A stretch of 64,000 bases of DNA, taken from NCBI RefSeq assembly GCF_020176955.2, contig NZ_JAIUCZ020000017.1, forward strand, positions 1 to 64,000. The letters run 5' to 3'. The translations under genes were made by a program, and so were the position numbers. This stretch comes from Nocardia sp. alder85J (GTDB taxonomy: Bacteria; Actinomycetota; Actinomycetes; Mycobacteriales; Mycobacteriaceae). Below are positions 50,211 to 59,547 of the stretch, in pieces (the stretch's first letter is position 1; the number at the start of each line of letters is the position of its first letter). The notes beneath the pieces were generated by a model. It worked only from the letters and a program-made list of their open reading frames with translations, was not told the origin of the DNA and ran no database searches.

Positions 50211-50258
50211 GCCCCGAGCGTATCCAGCGCACCCACGCGACGGGGCGCGCACCTCCGG

Positions 50259-50774
50259 CTACTCCGAATCGGCCGGAGCCGGGGCCGCGTCGTCCACCAG
50301 ATGTTCGAAGGCCCGCAGATTGTGCAGCGACTCGCCGCGCGACACCCGCCAATCCCATTCCCGCCGAATGGCTCCGGCGAATCCGAGCTCCAGCAGGGTG
50401 TTGAAGTCGTCGTCGGTGGCCTGGAGGATCTGGCCGAGGATCCGGTCCAGTTCCTCCGCGCTCACCGCCGACGTGGCGATCCGGCCCACCAGATAGATGT
50501 CACCCACCTGGTCCAGCGCATAGGCGACGCCGTAGAGCTTGGCGTTGCGCCGCAACATGAAGGAGTGCACGCCGTCGGCGTTCTCCTCCGGCTTGCGGCA
50601 GACGAAGGATTCGAAGCGCACCCCGTGGGCGCTCACGGTCAGCATGACCGGTGTGCGGAACTTGCGCTCACCGGGCAGGATCGCGACGAAGGTCTCCGGG
50701 TTCTCCCGGGTGTACTCGATCTCGTGGTCGCGCAGCACGTCCTCGACCAGCTGCGCGGTCTCCGCGACGGTCAT
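50259..50774 (-). CDS. YbjN-domain protein (Rv0487-like)
   Basis: 171 residues. 'TRENPETFVAILPGERKFRTPVMLTVSAHGVRFESFVCRKPEEN' and 'SFMLRRNAKLYGVAYALDQVGDIYLVGRI' fit the YbjN/secretion-chaperone-like fold. The gene starts within the mshA stop (TGATG overlap), the same pairing as Rv0486-Rv0487 in mycobacteria. The role is unknown but the fixed link with mshA suggests one in mycothiol production or regulation. Confidence 0.88.
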   Translation of the reverse strand: MTVAETAQLVEDVLRDHEIEYTRENPETFVAILPGERKFRTPVMLTVSAHGVRFESFVCRKPEENADGVHSFMLRRNAKLYGVAYALDQVGDIYLVGRIATSAVSAEELDRILGQILQATDDDFNTLLELGFAGAIRREWDWRVSRGESLHNLRAFEHLVDDAAPAPADSE

Positions 50775-52123
50775 CAGCGCATCACTCCGATCCGGCGCCG
50801 CCACAGCGCCCGGGATCTGGTCTGGCCGACCTCCAGCGGTCCGCCGGCCGCCAGCCACGATGGCGCGCCGCGGAACTCCAGCAACGCGCGCGAGTAACTG
50901 TCGAGCAGGCCCTCCGCGGTGTGCTCCCAGGAGAAGTTCGCGGCGTGCTCGACGGCCGCCACCCCCATCCGGTGCAGCCGGCCCGGATCGTCCAGCATGC
51001 GGCGCAGGGCGGCCGCCCACTCCGGAGCGCCGTGCCCGGGCACCAGCAGTCCGGACACCCCGTCCCGCACCGCGGTACCCAGCCCGCCGACCCGCGCGGC
51101 GAGCACCGGGGTGCCGCTGGCCTGCGCCTCGATGGCCACCAGCCCGAACGACTCGTTGTAACTCGGCACCGCCACCACGTCCGCGGCCCGATACACCTGC
51201 ACCAGTTGCTGCGGCGGCTGCGGCGGCAGGAAGGTCACCCGGTCGGCGATGCCCAGGGTGGCGGCCAGCTCGATCAGCGCGTCCGGCCGTTGCAGACCGG
51301 TCCCGGACGGGCCGCCGACGATCAGCACCCGCAACCGCCGGTCCGGTTCGGTCCGCAGCACCTCCGCGGCGGCGCGAACCAGCACGTCGGGGGCCTTCAA
51401 CGGCTGGATCCGGCCGATGAACGCCACCACCTGCTCGTCGCGGCGGATACCCAGCGCGGCCCGCGCGGCGGCGGAGTCACCGGGCCGATAGCGCGTCAGA
51501 TCGGCGCCGGGCAGCGCGATATCGATGCGGTCCGGATCGGCTCCGTACAGGTCGACCAACTGCCGGGCCTCGTCACCGGTGTTGACGACCAGCCGATCGG
51601 CCTCGGCGATGACCTGCTTCTCCCCGATCTCCCGCGCGACCGGCTCCGGGGTGTCGCCCTCCGCGAGATAGGCGTTCTTCACCGCCGCCAGCGTGTGCGC
51701 GGTGTGCACCAGCGGCACCCGCCAGCGGTCCCGGGCCAGCCAGCCGACCTGGCCGGACAGCCAGTAGTGCGAATGCACCAGGTCGTAGTGACCGGGCAGA
51801 TGCCGGGCCTCCTGCCGCAGCACCTCGGCGGCGAACGGGCACAGCTGGGTGGGCAGATCGTGCTTGTCCAGCCCCTCGAACGGCCCGGCGACCACGTGCC
51901 GCACCAGCACCCCCGGCGCGGCCTCCACCACCGGCTCGTCGTTGGAGGAGGTGGCCCGGGTGAAGATCTCCACTTCGACGCCGCGGCGGGCCAGCTGGAC
52001 GGCGGTTTGCAGCACGTAGACGTTCATACCGCCCGCGTCTCCGGTACCCGGCTGGGCGAGAGGTGAGGTGTGCACCGACAACACGGCGATCCGATGGGGC
52101 CGTAGGTCCGGGCGTTGACTCAC
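50774..52123 (-). CDS. mshA: D-inositol-3-phosphate glycosyltransferase (mycothiol synthesis)
   Basis: About 449 residues, GT-B fold, GT4 family. 'AVLSVHTSPLAQPGTGDAGGMNVYV' is the MshA N-terminal signature, with 'DLVHSHYWLSGQVGWL', 'FIGRIQPLKAPDVLVRA' and 'ESFGLVAIEAQASGTPVLAARVGG' (UDP-GlcNAc binding). It starts mycothiol production, the main low-molecular-weight thiol of these bacteria. The GTG at 52123 is directly abutted by GGAGGG, an unusually short spacing; a GTG five codons earlier (52138) is an alternative. Confidence 0.96.
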   Translation of the reverse strand: MSQRPDLRPHRIAVLSVHTSPLAQPGTGDAGGMNVYVLQTAVQLARRGVEVEIFTRATSSNDEPVVEAAPGVLVRHVVAGPFEGLDKHDLPTQLCPFAAEVLRQEARHLPGHYDLVHSHYWLSGQVGWLARDRWRVPLVHTAHTLAAVKNAYLAEGDTPEPVAREIGEKQVIAEADRLVVNTGDEARQLVDLYGADPDRIDIALPGADLTRYRPGDSAAARAALGIRRDEQVVAFIGRIQPLKAPDVLVRAAAEVLRTEPDRRLRVLIVGGPSGTGLQRPDALIELAATLGIADRVTFLPPQPPQQLVQVYRAADVVAVPSYNESFGLVAIEAQASGTPVLAARVGGLGTAVRDGVSGLLVPGHGAPEWAAALRRMLDDPGRLHRMGVAAVEHAANFSWEHTAEGLLDSYSRALLEFRGAPSWLAAGGPLEVGQTRSRALWRRRIGVMR

Positions 52124-52396
52124 CCCTCCAGTGTGCACGGCCGGTTCCGAGCGGCCTCGCTCGCTCCGCCACCGAGTGACTGCCGTCACAAGCGGGCACC
52201 CGTTCGCCACCCGGAGTTCTGTGCGCTCACCCACACACCTGGCCACGGTCTCGGCGCTGCTCCGGTTCGACACATGCCGGGGCGATACCCGGCCGGATCA
52301 CCGCGAAACCATCCGGACCACGGAACCCGTTGCAGCACAACGGTTCAACAGCACAAAGCCGCTGATATCCGCCGAGTGGAACGTTCCGGATGTCCC

Positions 52397-53227
52397 TCAG
52401 GCGCTCGGCAGGGTGTCGGCGAACTCGGTGACCTCGGCGGCGAAGCGGTCCGGGTCCTCGATGAACAGGCCGTGCTGGGCACCCTCCCAGAACGAGGTGC
52501 GGGAATCCGGGACGGCCGCGGCGGTGTAGCGGCCGTTCTCCGGCGGGACCACGGGGTCTTCCAGGCCGTGCAGGACCAGGACCGGTACGTCGAGAGTGCG
52601 CAGCGTGGCGGTGTTGTCGACGGTCCGGTACATCAGGGCCTTGCGGACCCGGGGCGGGGTTGCGAGGCTGCCGCCGAACAGGCGTTGCGCGTCGACACCC
52701 TTGTCCCGCCCGGCGCCGGTGTTGGCGCTGCCGAACGCTCCGAACCCGCGTATCGCCTTGCCCGCGCTCTCCTCGAACACGTCGGGAATGGCCGTGCGCA
52801 TCGCCGGGCCGGGTTCCGAACCCGGCACGCCCCGGCCGATCCCGGCCTGCGCGCCGCAGTAGACGACACCGGCGACCGCAACCGTGCCGTACCGCGCCAG
52901 ATAGTCGCTGAGCACGATGCCGCCGTAGGACCAGCCCAGCAGCACTGCCCCGGTCTCGATCCCCTCCCCGGCCAGCACCGCCGCGACATCGGCGGCCCAG
53001 TTCGCCGGATCGTCGTAACCACCCTCCGGCGCATCGGAGTAGCCGTGCCCGCGCAGGTCGACGGCGAGCACCCGAAACCGCCGGGCCAGCACGTCGGCGG
53101 CGCGGCCCCAGCACCGGAGGTTGCCCGCCCACCCGTGCAGCAGGAGCAGCGGCCGCCCGTCCGCGGGCCCGGTCACCCGGTACACGATGGCGGTACCGTC
53201 CGCGCTCACGACTTCCCGAATCGACAT
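52397..53227 (-). CDS. Alpha/beta-hydrolase fold protein
   Basis: 276 residues with 'LLLLHGWAGNLRCWG' (oxyanion region), nucleophile 'LLGWSYGGIVLSDYL' (Ser near residue 98), acid in 'LVLHGLEDPVVPPENG' and His in 'FWEGAQHGLFIEDP'. It looks like a small esterase, haloperoxidase-like or hydrolytic enzyme of unknown substrate. It is divergent from the SDR gene 83 bases away. The 273 bases between its stop and the mshA start hold nothing recognisable apart from the mshA upstream region. Confidence 0.88.
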   Translation of the reverse strand: MSIREVVSADGTAIVYRVTGPADGRPLLLLHGWAGNLRCWGRAADVLARRFRVLAVDLRGHGYSDAPEGGYDDPANWAADVAAVLAGEGIETGAVLLGWSYGGIVLSDYLARYGTVAVAGVVYCGAQAGIGRGVPGSEPGPAMRTAIPDVFEESAGKAIRGFGAFGSANTGAGRDKGVDAQRLFGGSLATPPRVRKALMYRTVDNTATLRTLDVPVLVLHGLEDPVVPPENGRYTAAAVPDSRTSFWEGAQHGLFIEDPDRFAAEVTEFADTLPSA

Positions 53228-53310
53228 GCCGCCAGGCTAGCGGCACGTCGTGGCGGTGATCACCGCCGCCGACCGGGCAACCCGCGACGGCCACGTCCTA
53301 AGCTCGGCCC

Positions 53311-54045
53311 ATGACCTCTCGCACCGCCGTCGTCACCGGCGCCAGTTCCGGAATCGGGGAAGCCACCGCCCGTCAGCTCGCGGCGCAGGGCTGTCACGTC
53401 GTCGTCGGGGCCCGGCGGCTGGACCGGTTGCAGCGGCTCGCCGACGAGATCGGCGGGACGGCACTGCCGCTGGACGTGACCGACGACGCCTCGGTGCGCG
53501 CGTTCACCGACGCCGTCGACCAAGTGGACATCCTGGTCAACAATGCCGGCGGCGCTCACGGCCTGGCCCCGGTCGCCGAGGCCGACCTGGACGACTGGCG
53601 CTGGATGTGGGAGACCAACGTGCTGGGCACGCTGCGCGTCACCAAGGCGCTGCTGCCGAAACTGATCGCCTCCGGCGACGGCCTGATCGTCACCGTCACC
53701 TCGATCGCCGCGCTGACCACCTACGAGAACGGCGGCGGCTACACCTCCGCCAAGCACGCCCAGGGCGTCCTGCACCGCACCCTGCGCGACGAACTGCTGG
53801 GCCAGCCCGTGCGGCTCACCGAAATCGCCCCCGGCGCGGTCGAAACCGAATTCTCCCTGGTCCGCTTCGAGGGCGACGCCGACCGCGCCGCCAAGGTCTA
53901 CCAGGGCATCGACCCGCTGGTGGCCCAGGACATCGCCGAGATCATCGGCTTCGTCGCCGACCGCCCCGCCCACGTCAACCTCGACCAGATCATCGTCAAA
54001 CCCCGCGACCAGGGCGCCGCCGGCCGCTTCGCCCGCCGCGGCTGA
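53311..54045 (+). CDS. Classical short-chain dehydrogenase/reductase (Rv0484c-like)
   Basis: 244 residues with the complete classical SDR set: 'VVTGASSGIGEATAR', 'NNAGG', catalytic Ser in 'VTSIAALTT' and 'YTSAKHAQ' (YxxxK). It resembles the YdfG-like 3-hydroxy-acid dehydrogenase subgroup and probably uses NADP(H). Substrate unknown. It keeps the place of the SDR next to the L,D-transpeptidase and mshA in mycobacteria. Confidence 0.92.
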   Translation: MTSRTAVVTGASSGIGEATARQLAAQGCHVVVGARRLDRLQRLADEIGGTALPLDVTDDASVRAFTDAVDQVDILVNNAGGAHGLAPVAEADLDDWRWMWETNVLGTLRVTKALLPKLIASGDGLIVTVTSIAALTTYENGGGYTSAKHAQGVLHRTLRDELLGQPVRLTEIAPGAVETEFSLVRFEGDADRAAKVYQGIDPLVAQDIAEIIGFVADRPAHVNLDQIIVKPRDQGAAGRFARRG

Positions 54046-54151
54046 CCACCGCACCCGCCTGCCACGGCGTCCGGCTGTCCGGTGGTCGGCCGCCGCAATC
54101 ACGCACCGCGACAGCCGGATTCCACCGCACTCGGTGCCCCCGGCCGGGCAG

Positions 54152-54171
54152 TGCGGCGGCAGGCCGCCGCA
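54152..54171. terminator. Possible hairpin downstream of the SDR gene
   Basis: TGCGGCGGC and GCCGCCGCA pair over 9 bp around a 2-base centre, about 105 bases past the SDR stop. The tight centre and distance make a terminator role uncertain. The rest of the 291-base gap to the LLM gene shows nothing else clear. Confidence 0.35.
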
Positions 54172-54336
54172 GCGGTCAGCCGCCGCAACCGTCGGGCACA
54201 GCGACGGTCGGATCCCGCCACGCTCGGACACCGCGAGCGTGGGCCGGTGTGGCGATCAGCTCGGACGTCGCCGTGATCCGGCACGAATCCTGTTCGGCGC
54301 GTCCCGATTCCGCATCGGGCTCGGTAGCATCCGAGG

Positions 54337-55191
54337 GTGCGATTCGCAGTGTCCGTGCCGAACCTCGGCGAGTTCACCGACCCCGGGCAGGTCGCCGAGC
54401 TGGCGCGGCGCGCCGAAGCGGCCGGCTGGGACGGCTTCTTCGTCTGGGACCACGTGGTTTTCGCCTACGGACCGATCGACACCGCCGACCCGTGGGTGCT
54501 GCTGACCGTGGTCGCCGCGGCCACCACGCGAATCCGCTTCGGCCCCATGGTCACTCCAGTGGCCCGCTACCGTCCCGGCCCGCTGGCGCGCCGCACCACG
54601 ACGCTGGACCGGATGTCCGGCGGCCGCTTGGTGTTCGGCGCGGGGCTGGGTTTCACACTGCCCGCCGAATTCGGCACCTGGGGCGAATCCGTGCGACCAC
54701 GGGAGGTGGCCGACCGGCTCGACGAGGGTCTGGCCGTCCTCGCCGGACTCTGGTCCGGCGAACAGGTGGATTTCCACGGCGAGCACCTGACCGCCACCGA
54801 GGTCACCTTCCGCCCCACCCCGATACAACGCCCGCGCCCACCGGTGTGGATCGGCTGCGACTGGCCCCACCGCCGGCCGTTGCACCGCGCGGTGCGCTGG
54901 GACGGTGTCGCGCCGACCATGGTCGACCCGGCCGCCGGCTCCTGGCGTCCCACCCCGGCCGCGGTCACCGAACTGGTCGCGACCATCGGCGAACTACGCA
55001 GCAGCACAGACCCGTTCGATGTCGTGATCACCGGCCGCACCCTCGCTACCGAACCGGCCGCGGCCCGCGAGACCACCGCCGCCATCGCCGCCGCGGGCGC
55101 GACCTGGTGGGTGGAAGGATTCCGCCCCGGGCCCGGCGAATACGCTGCCGCTCTCCGCCGGATCGAGGCCGGTCCGCCGCGCGCGGCCTAG
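54337..55191 (+). CDS. LLM-class flavin/F420-dependent oxidoreductase
   Basis: 284 residues of the bacterial-luciferase-like TIM barrel: 'MRFAVSVPNLGEFTDPGQVAELARRAEAAGWDGFFVWDHV', 'RIRFGPMVTPVARYRPGPLARRTTTLDRMSGGRLVFGAGLGF'-type segments and 'RPRPPVWIGC'. Whether FMN or F420 is used cannot be told; many homologues in this order use F420. GTG start. Its stop overlaps the convergent L,D-transpeptidase stop by 4 bases. Confidence 0.88.
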   Translation: MRFAVSVPNLGEFTDPGQVAELARRAEAAGWDGFFVWDHVVFAYGPIDTADPWVLLTVVAAATTRIRFGPMVTPVARYRPGPLARRTTTLDRMSGGRLVFGAGLGFTLPAEFGTWGESVRPREVADRLDEGLAVLAGLWSGEQVDFHGEHLTATEVTFRPTPIQRPRPPVWIGCDWPHRRPLHRAVRWDGVAPTMVDPAAGSWRPTPAAVTELVATIGELRSSTDPFDVVITGRTLATEPAAARETTAAIAAAGATWWVEGFRPGPGEYAAALRRIEAGPPRAA

Positions 55192-56438
55192 TGCCCGCCG
55201 ACCGCCTGCGGCGGCAGCGGGGTGGCCGACACCACGCCGGCCGGTTCACCGTGCAAGGCGGACAACGTCTTCCAGGTGTCCCAGTCGATGGTCCAGTCGT
55301 AGATGTCGCCGTCGGCCGCCGACAGGGCGATCGAGGTGCCGGTGACCTCGACCGGGTCGCCGTAGAGCGCGGTCGGGAAGTACTTCTGCGCATCCTCGGT
55401 GCCGAGGTTGATGCAGCCGTTGGTGACGTTCGAATTACCTTGCGCGGAAGCCGATTCCGGGTTGGCGTGAATGAATTCGCCGTTGTTGGAGATGCGTACG
55501 GCCCAGCGCTCGCGAACGTTGGTGTAGAAGGGCGGATTCGACATCATGAAGTCTTCGTACTTCTCGGTCACCACGTGGATGCCGGAACGGGTCACGTTGC
55601 GCGGCTCGTTCCCCTCGCCGTAACTGCACGCGAAGTCGAAGACGATCTGGCCGTCGCGGATCACCTGCACGCGATGCGTCGATGCGACGCCCTTCACGAT
55701 CTGGCTGCGCCCGATCTTGAACTGCGAGGTGAGATCGCCGTAACCGTAGGCGCCGTCGCCGAGGTCGAGCCCGTACAGCTTGGCGCCGAAGCTCACCGCG
55801 GTGCCGGGCGCCCAGTAGTTGTGCGGCCGCCAGTGCGCGCGGGAACCGCCGTTCTCGTCGGGCAGCCAGGCCCAGCCGCCCTCGGTGTCCGGGGTGGTGG
55901 TGACAGTCAGCGCCTTCTCCACCGCCGCCTTGTTCACGACGTGGCTCTTGAACTGGAGGATCAGCGAGGCCGCGATGCCGACCTCCTGCCCGTCACCGAC
56001 GTTGATGGTGGCGGGCACGGACTGCTTGGGGGCCAGCGTGGTGAACTTGCCGGAGATCGGGGTGGATTTGCCGTCGGTGCCGACCGCGGTGCCGCTCCAG
56101 GTGTAGGTCGCGTTGTAGCCGAGCGGCTCGGAGACCTTGTAACCGGTGCGGTCCGCGGCGAGATCACCCGTGACCTGCTTGCCGTTGGCGTTGGTCAGCG
56201 CGATCTGATCGATGTGCCCGTCGGATACGGTGACCGAGATCGGCGCGACCGGACTGATCCCGGTGCTCCCGTCGCCGGGCTCCAGCTTGACCTTCACCTT
56301 CGGAGCGGCCGGGGTGGCGGGTGTGGCCGCGCCACTACCGGACTTGCCGCTCGAGCATGCCGTAGCGACCGCGGCCGTCGCGACGCCGGCCGCCCCCATC
56401 AGCAGGGCACGACGACTCACAGCTCCTCGGACGTTCAT
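55188..56438 (-). CDS. L,D-transpeptidase lipoprotein (LprQ-like)
   Basis: 416 residues. A twin-arginine-like lipoprotein signal ('SRRALLMGAAGVATAAVATAC', lipid-modified Cys near residue 28), Ig-like domains (about 50-270), and a YkuD catalytic domain with 'GEFIHANPES' and the nucleophile in 'NSNVTNGCINLG'. It makes 3-3 cross-links in peptidoglycan or attaches proteins. It corresponds to LprQ (Rv0483) next to murB. The ribosome site is weak. Confidence 0.93.
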   Translation of the reverse strand: MNVRGAVSRRALLMGAAGVATAAVATACSSGKSGSGAATPATPAAPKVKVKLEPGDGSTGISPVAPISVTVSDGHIDQIALTNANGKQVTGDLAADRTGYKVSEPLGYNATYTWSGTAVGTDGKSTPISGKFTTLAPKQSVPATINVGDGQEVGIAASLILQFKSHVVNKAAVEKALTVTTTPDTEGGWAWLPDENGGSRAHWRPHNYWAPGTAVSFGAKLYGLDLGDGAYGYGDLTSQFKIGRSQIVKGVASTHRVQVIRDGQIVFDFACSYGEGNEPRNVTRSGIHVVTEKYEDFMMSNPPFYTNVRERWAVRISNNGEFIHANPESASAQGNSNVTNGCINLGTEDAQKYFPTALYGDPVEVTGTSIALSAADGDIYDWTIDWDTWKTLSALHGEPAGVVSATPLPPQAVGGH

Positions 56439-56503
56439 TTTCTCGAATCTACCGCGAAAAAATTACCGGCCCGGCCGCTGACACCGTGGTGAACACCACG
56501 CCG

Positions 56504-57616
56504 TCAGAGTGTAACGCCGATGGTCACCGGCTCGGGTTCCAACCGGACGCCGAATCGGTCCGCCACACCGTCGCGCACGATACGCGCCAGCGCCACCAGA
56601 TCGGCGGCGGTGGCGGTGCCTCGATTGGTCAGTGCCAGCGTGTGTTTGGTGGACAAACGCGCAGGTGCGTCCGGGCCCGGGAAGCCCTTCGCGAAGCCGG
56701 CCCGCTCGATCAGCCAGCCCGCGGAGAACTTCACGCCGTCCGGCGCGGGGTACGTCGGCACTGTGACATCCCCCACATGCGCGGCGATCGCGTCCAGAAT
56801 CCGCCGCTCCTGGTCCCGCGGCACCACCGGATTGGTGAAGAACGAGCCCGCACTCCAGGTGTCGTGATCGGCCGGATCCAGCACCATGCCCTTGCCCGCC
56901 CGCAGCCGCAGCACCGCGGCCCGGACCTGCGCGGCGGGCCGGGTTCCGCCATCGGCCGCGTCGAGCATCCGGGCCAGTTCCCCGTATCGCAGCGGCGCGC
57001 TCGTGCCGTCGGGCCGCAGCGCGAATTCCACCGCGAGCACCACCGCCGCGGAGCTGTGCTTGAGCACCGAGGTGCGGTAACCGAAACCTAGTTCCCCCGG
57101 TTCGGCCCAGCGGACGTCGCCGGTCGCGCGGTCCAGCAGTCGTACCCGCCGGATCGTCTGTTCCACCTCGACGCCGTAGGCGCCGACGTTCTGCACCGGC
57201 GTCGCGCCCGCGGACCCGGGAATCCCGGACAGGCATTCCAGTCCGCCGAATCCGGCCGCGACGGTCGCGGCGACCACGGCGTCCCAGTCGGCGCCGGCCT
57301 CGGCCAGCACCCGATCGTCACCGAATTCCACGGCCGTGGTGGCGACCCGCACCACCACCCCGCCGAACCCGTCGTCCCCGATGAGCAGATTGGAACCACC
57401 GGCGAGCAGCAGCACCGGAATTCCGGCGGCGTCGAGGGCCCGCACGGTCGCCACGAGCGAGTCGGTCGTGACGCAGTCGGCGACCGTCGCCGGACCACCC
57501 ACCCGCAGCGTGGTCAGCGCAGCCAGCGGCACCGAATCGCGCAGCCGCGCACCGGTTGCCGACAACACTTCGCTCACCTCGTCGAACGGCACCACCTGAT
57601 GTGTACGCACGACCAC
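56504..57616 (-). CDS. murB: UDP-N-acetylenolpyruvoylglucosamine reductase
   Basis: About 370 residues; it reduces UDP-GlcNAc-enolpyruvate to UDP-MurNAc, an early peptidoglycan step. FAD-binding 'TLRVGGPATVADCV', 'LLAGGSNLLIGDDGFGG' and 'SGIPGSAGATPVQNVGAYGVE', and the catalytic-region 'AGSFFTNPVV' and 'SAGWLIERAGFAKGF'. The start is unclear: GTGs at 57616 and 57610 both lack a good ribosome site, and an upstream start would overlap the divergent DUF2505 gene. Confidence 0.95.
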   Translation of the reverse strand: MVVRTHQVVPFDEVSEVLSATGARLRDSVPLAALTTLRVGGPATVADCVTTDSLVATVRALDAAGIPVLLLAGGSNLLIGDDGFGGVVVRVATTAVEFGDDRVLAEAGADWDAVVAATVAAGFGGLECLSGIPGSAGATPVQNVGAYGVEVEQTIRRVRLLDRATGDVRWAEPGELGFGYRTSVLKHSSAAVVLAVEFALRPDGTSAPLRYGELARMLDAADGGTRPAAQVRAAVLRLRAGKGMVLDPADHDTWSAGSFFTNPVVPRDQERRILDAIAAHVGDVTVPTYPAPDGVKFSAGWLIERAGFAKGFPGPDAPARLSTKHTLALTNRGTATAADLVALARIVRDGVADRFGVRLEPEPVTIGVTL

Positions 57617-57636
57617 AGACGGTAGCGTGTGGACCC

Positions 57637-58128
57637 ATGGCGACACCCCTGGCGTTCACCGCTACCTACTCGCATTCGGCGGACGCGGTCCGTGCGGCAA
57701 TCGCCTCGGAGCAGTACTGGAAGGACCGGCTGGCCGAGGTCGGCGGGCCCGGCGCCCGGCTCGAATCGTTCGAACTGGACGGCGAGGAGCTCACCGTGCG
57801 GATGGTGCAGACCATCCCGTCGTCGGAGCTGCCCGGCTCGATCACCTCGGTGCGGCCCGGCGACATGATGATCCCGCGCACCGAGGTCTACGCCGCCGGC
57901 TCCAACACCGGCACCTTCACCGCCCACGTCGACGGCGCGCCCGCCGAAGTGAAGGGCACGGTCACCCTGACCGAGGCCGGCACGGGCACCACCGCCACCG
58001 TCGAGGGTTCGGTGCACGTCGCGGTCCCATTGTTCGGCAAGAAGATCGAGGCCGTGGTTGCCGAGAAGCTGCTGGAACTGCTGGCTTCCGAGGCCGCCTT
58101 CACCGATACCTGGGTCTCCCAGCACTGA
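57637..58128 (+). CDS. DUF2505 family protein, first of a pair (Rv0481c-like)
   Basis: 163 residues with an SRPBCC-like DUF2505 pattern: 'FTATYSHSADAVRAAIASEQYWKDRL' opening, 'SVHVAVPLFGKKIEAVVAEKLLELLASEAAFTDTWV' close. The fold is expected to bind a hydrophobic ligand; function unknown. It is divergent from murB with very little space between, as in mycobacteria. ATG at 57637 chosen. Confidence 0.88.
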   Translation: MATPLAFTATYSHSADAVRAAIASEQYWKDRLAEVGGPGARLESFELDGEELTVRMVQTIPSSELPGSITSVRPGDMMIPRTEVYAAGSNTGTFTAHVDGAPAEVKGTVTLTEAGTGTTATVEGSVHVAVPLFGKKIEAVVAEKLLELLASEAAFTDTWVSQH

Positions 58129-58225
58129 TCACCCCGCGCCGGCGGCACCGGACACGGTTGCCGACGCGGTCATAATGCGGCCGTGGCGGAAGAGTCGTGA
58201 GTCACACCAAGTACCCTCAACGCCC

Positions 58226-58744
58226 ATGACCCGCCGACTGAACTACTCAGCCCGCTTTCCGTTGCGGACCGTGAAAGAGGTGTACGCGCTGCTGTCGGAC
58301 CGCGCCTACTGGGATGCGCGGATGGAGGAGATGCGCAAGTACTCCCCCAACGAGGTGGTCTCCCTCGACGCCGGGGACAGCGGTGTCGAGATCGTGCTGG
58401 AGCAGGTGCTGCCGCGGGTCATGCTCCCCGATCTGGCCCAGTCGATCCTGCGGCGGGACATGGTGATCACCCGCCGCGAGGTGTACGGGCCGTTCGGGCC
58501 CGAGGTGTCCGGCGAGTACGTCGCGGAGATCCCGTCCGGTCCGCCGGGCGGGCTGGGCGGCAGCATGCACCTGTTCCCCACCGACACCGGCTGCACGCTG
58601 CGGATCACCAACATCGCGACCGTGCAGATCCCGTTCCTGGGCGCCAGACTGGAACAGCTGATGCTGGTCAGTCTGGTGGACCTGCTGCGAGCCGAAGCGG
58701 AGTTCACCAAGCAGTGGCTGGACGAGCACAACCCCCTGGCCTGA
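58226..58744 (+). CDS. DUF2505 family protein, second of a pair
   Basis: 172 residues, again DUF2505-like: 'LNYSARFPLRTVKEVYALLSDRAYWDARMEEM' and 'TVQIPFLGARLEQLMLVSLVDLLRAEAEFTKQWL'. It follows the first copy by 97 bases in the same direction and is clearly diverged from it, so an old tandem duplication. Overlaps the start of the methyltransferase-like gene. Confidence 0.86.
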   Translation: MTRRLNYSARFPLRTVKEVYALLSDRAYWDARMEEMRKYSPNEVVSLDAGDSGVEIVLEQVLPRVMLPDLAQSILRRDMVITRREVYGPFGPEVSGEYVAEIPSGPPGGLGGSMHLFPTDTGCTLRITNIATVQIPFLGARLEQLMLVSLVDLLRAEAEFTKQWLDEHNPLA

Positions 58745-59547
58745 CCGGGCGCACCCCGATCGGCACCGTCACCCGCGGTACCACCGGGGTGAATCGGTTG
58801 CGCCGCAGCGATCGGTGGCTGATCCACGACGACCTGGTGATCGACCGGCTGCACCGGGCCCCGGCCCCGCTGGTCGTCGACCTCGGCTACGGCGCCAGCC
58901 CGGTCACCACGCTGGAACTGGCGGCGCGGCTGCGCCGGGTGCGGCCCGAGGTCCGGGTGGTCGGCCTGGAGATCGACCCCGAACGGGTGGTGCCGGACCG
59001 GGACGGGGTCCGATTCGCCCGCGGCGGTTTCGAACTGGCCGGCTTGCGGCCGGTGCTGGTCCGCGCGTTCAACGTGCTGCGGCAGTATCCGGAGGAGGCG
59101 GTCGCCGCGGCCTGGTCGACGGTGCTCGGCAACCTCGCCCCCGGCGGCCTGCTGGTCGACGGCACCTGCGACGAACTGGGCCGGCGCTGCGCCTGGATAC
59201 TGCTGGACCGCTCCGGCCCGCTGTCGCTGACGCTGGCCTGGGATCCGTTCACCGTCGAACGCCCCTCCGACATCGCCGAGCGGCTGCCCAAGGCGCTGAT
59301 CCACCGCAATGTCGCGGGGGAGCCGGTGCACGCGCTGCTGTCCGCCGCCGACCGGGCCTGGGCGCGGGCCGCGCCGCTGGCGCCCTACGGACCACGGGTG
59401 CGCTGGCGCGCCGCCGCGAAACTGTTGCACGAGAACGGTTTTCCGATCCGGCTCACCCGCCGCCGACTGCGCGACTGTGTGCTCACGGTGCCGTGGCAGG
59501 CGGTGGCGCCGAATCCGCCCTCAGGCCCGGGACAGCGCCCGGCGTAA
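58714..59547 (+). CDS. Class I SAM-dependent methyltransferase-like protein
   Basis: 277 residues. 'GRTPIGTVTRGTTGVNRLRRSDRWLIHDDLV' leads into a Rossmann-like domain with 'APLVVDLGYGASPVTTLELAARL' (SAM motif I) and 'VVGLEIDPERVV' (acidic motif II). The N-terminal 'TRGTTG.NRLRR.DRW' block is a recurring actinobacterial pattern in this family. The substrate is unknown. The GTG overlaps the DUF2505 gene by 31 bases; the alternative GTG at 58789 would cut off the conserved block. Confidence 0.8.
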   Translation: MAGRAQPPGLTGRTPIGTVTRGTTGVNRLRRSDRWLIHDDLVIDRLHRAPAPLVVDLGYGASPVTTLELAARLRRVRPEVRVVGLEIDPERVVPDRDGVRFARGGFELAGLRPVLVRAFNVLRQYPEEAVAAAWSTVLGNLAPGGLLVDGTCDELGRRCAWILLDRSGPLSLTLAWDPFTVERPSDIAERLPKALIHRNVAGEPVHALLSAADRAWARAAPLAPYGPRVRWRAAAKLLHENGFPIRLTRRRLRDCVLTVPWQAVAPNPPSGPGQRPA

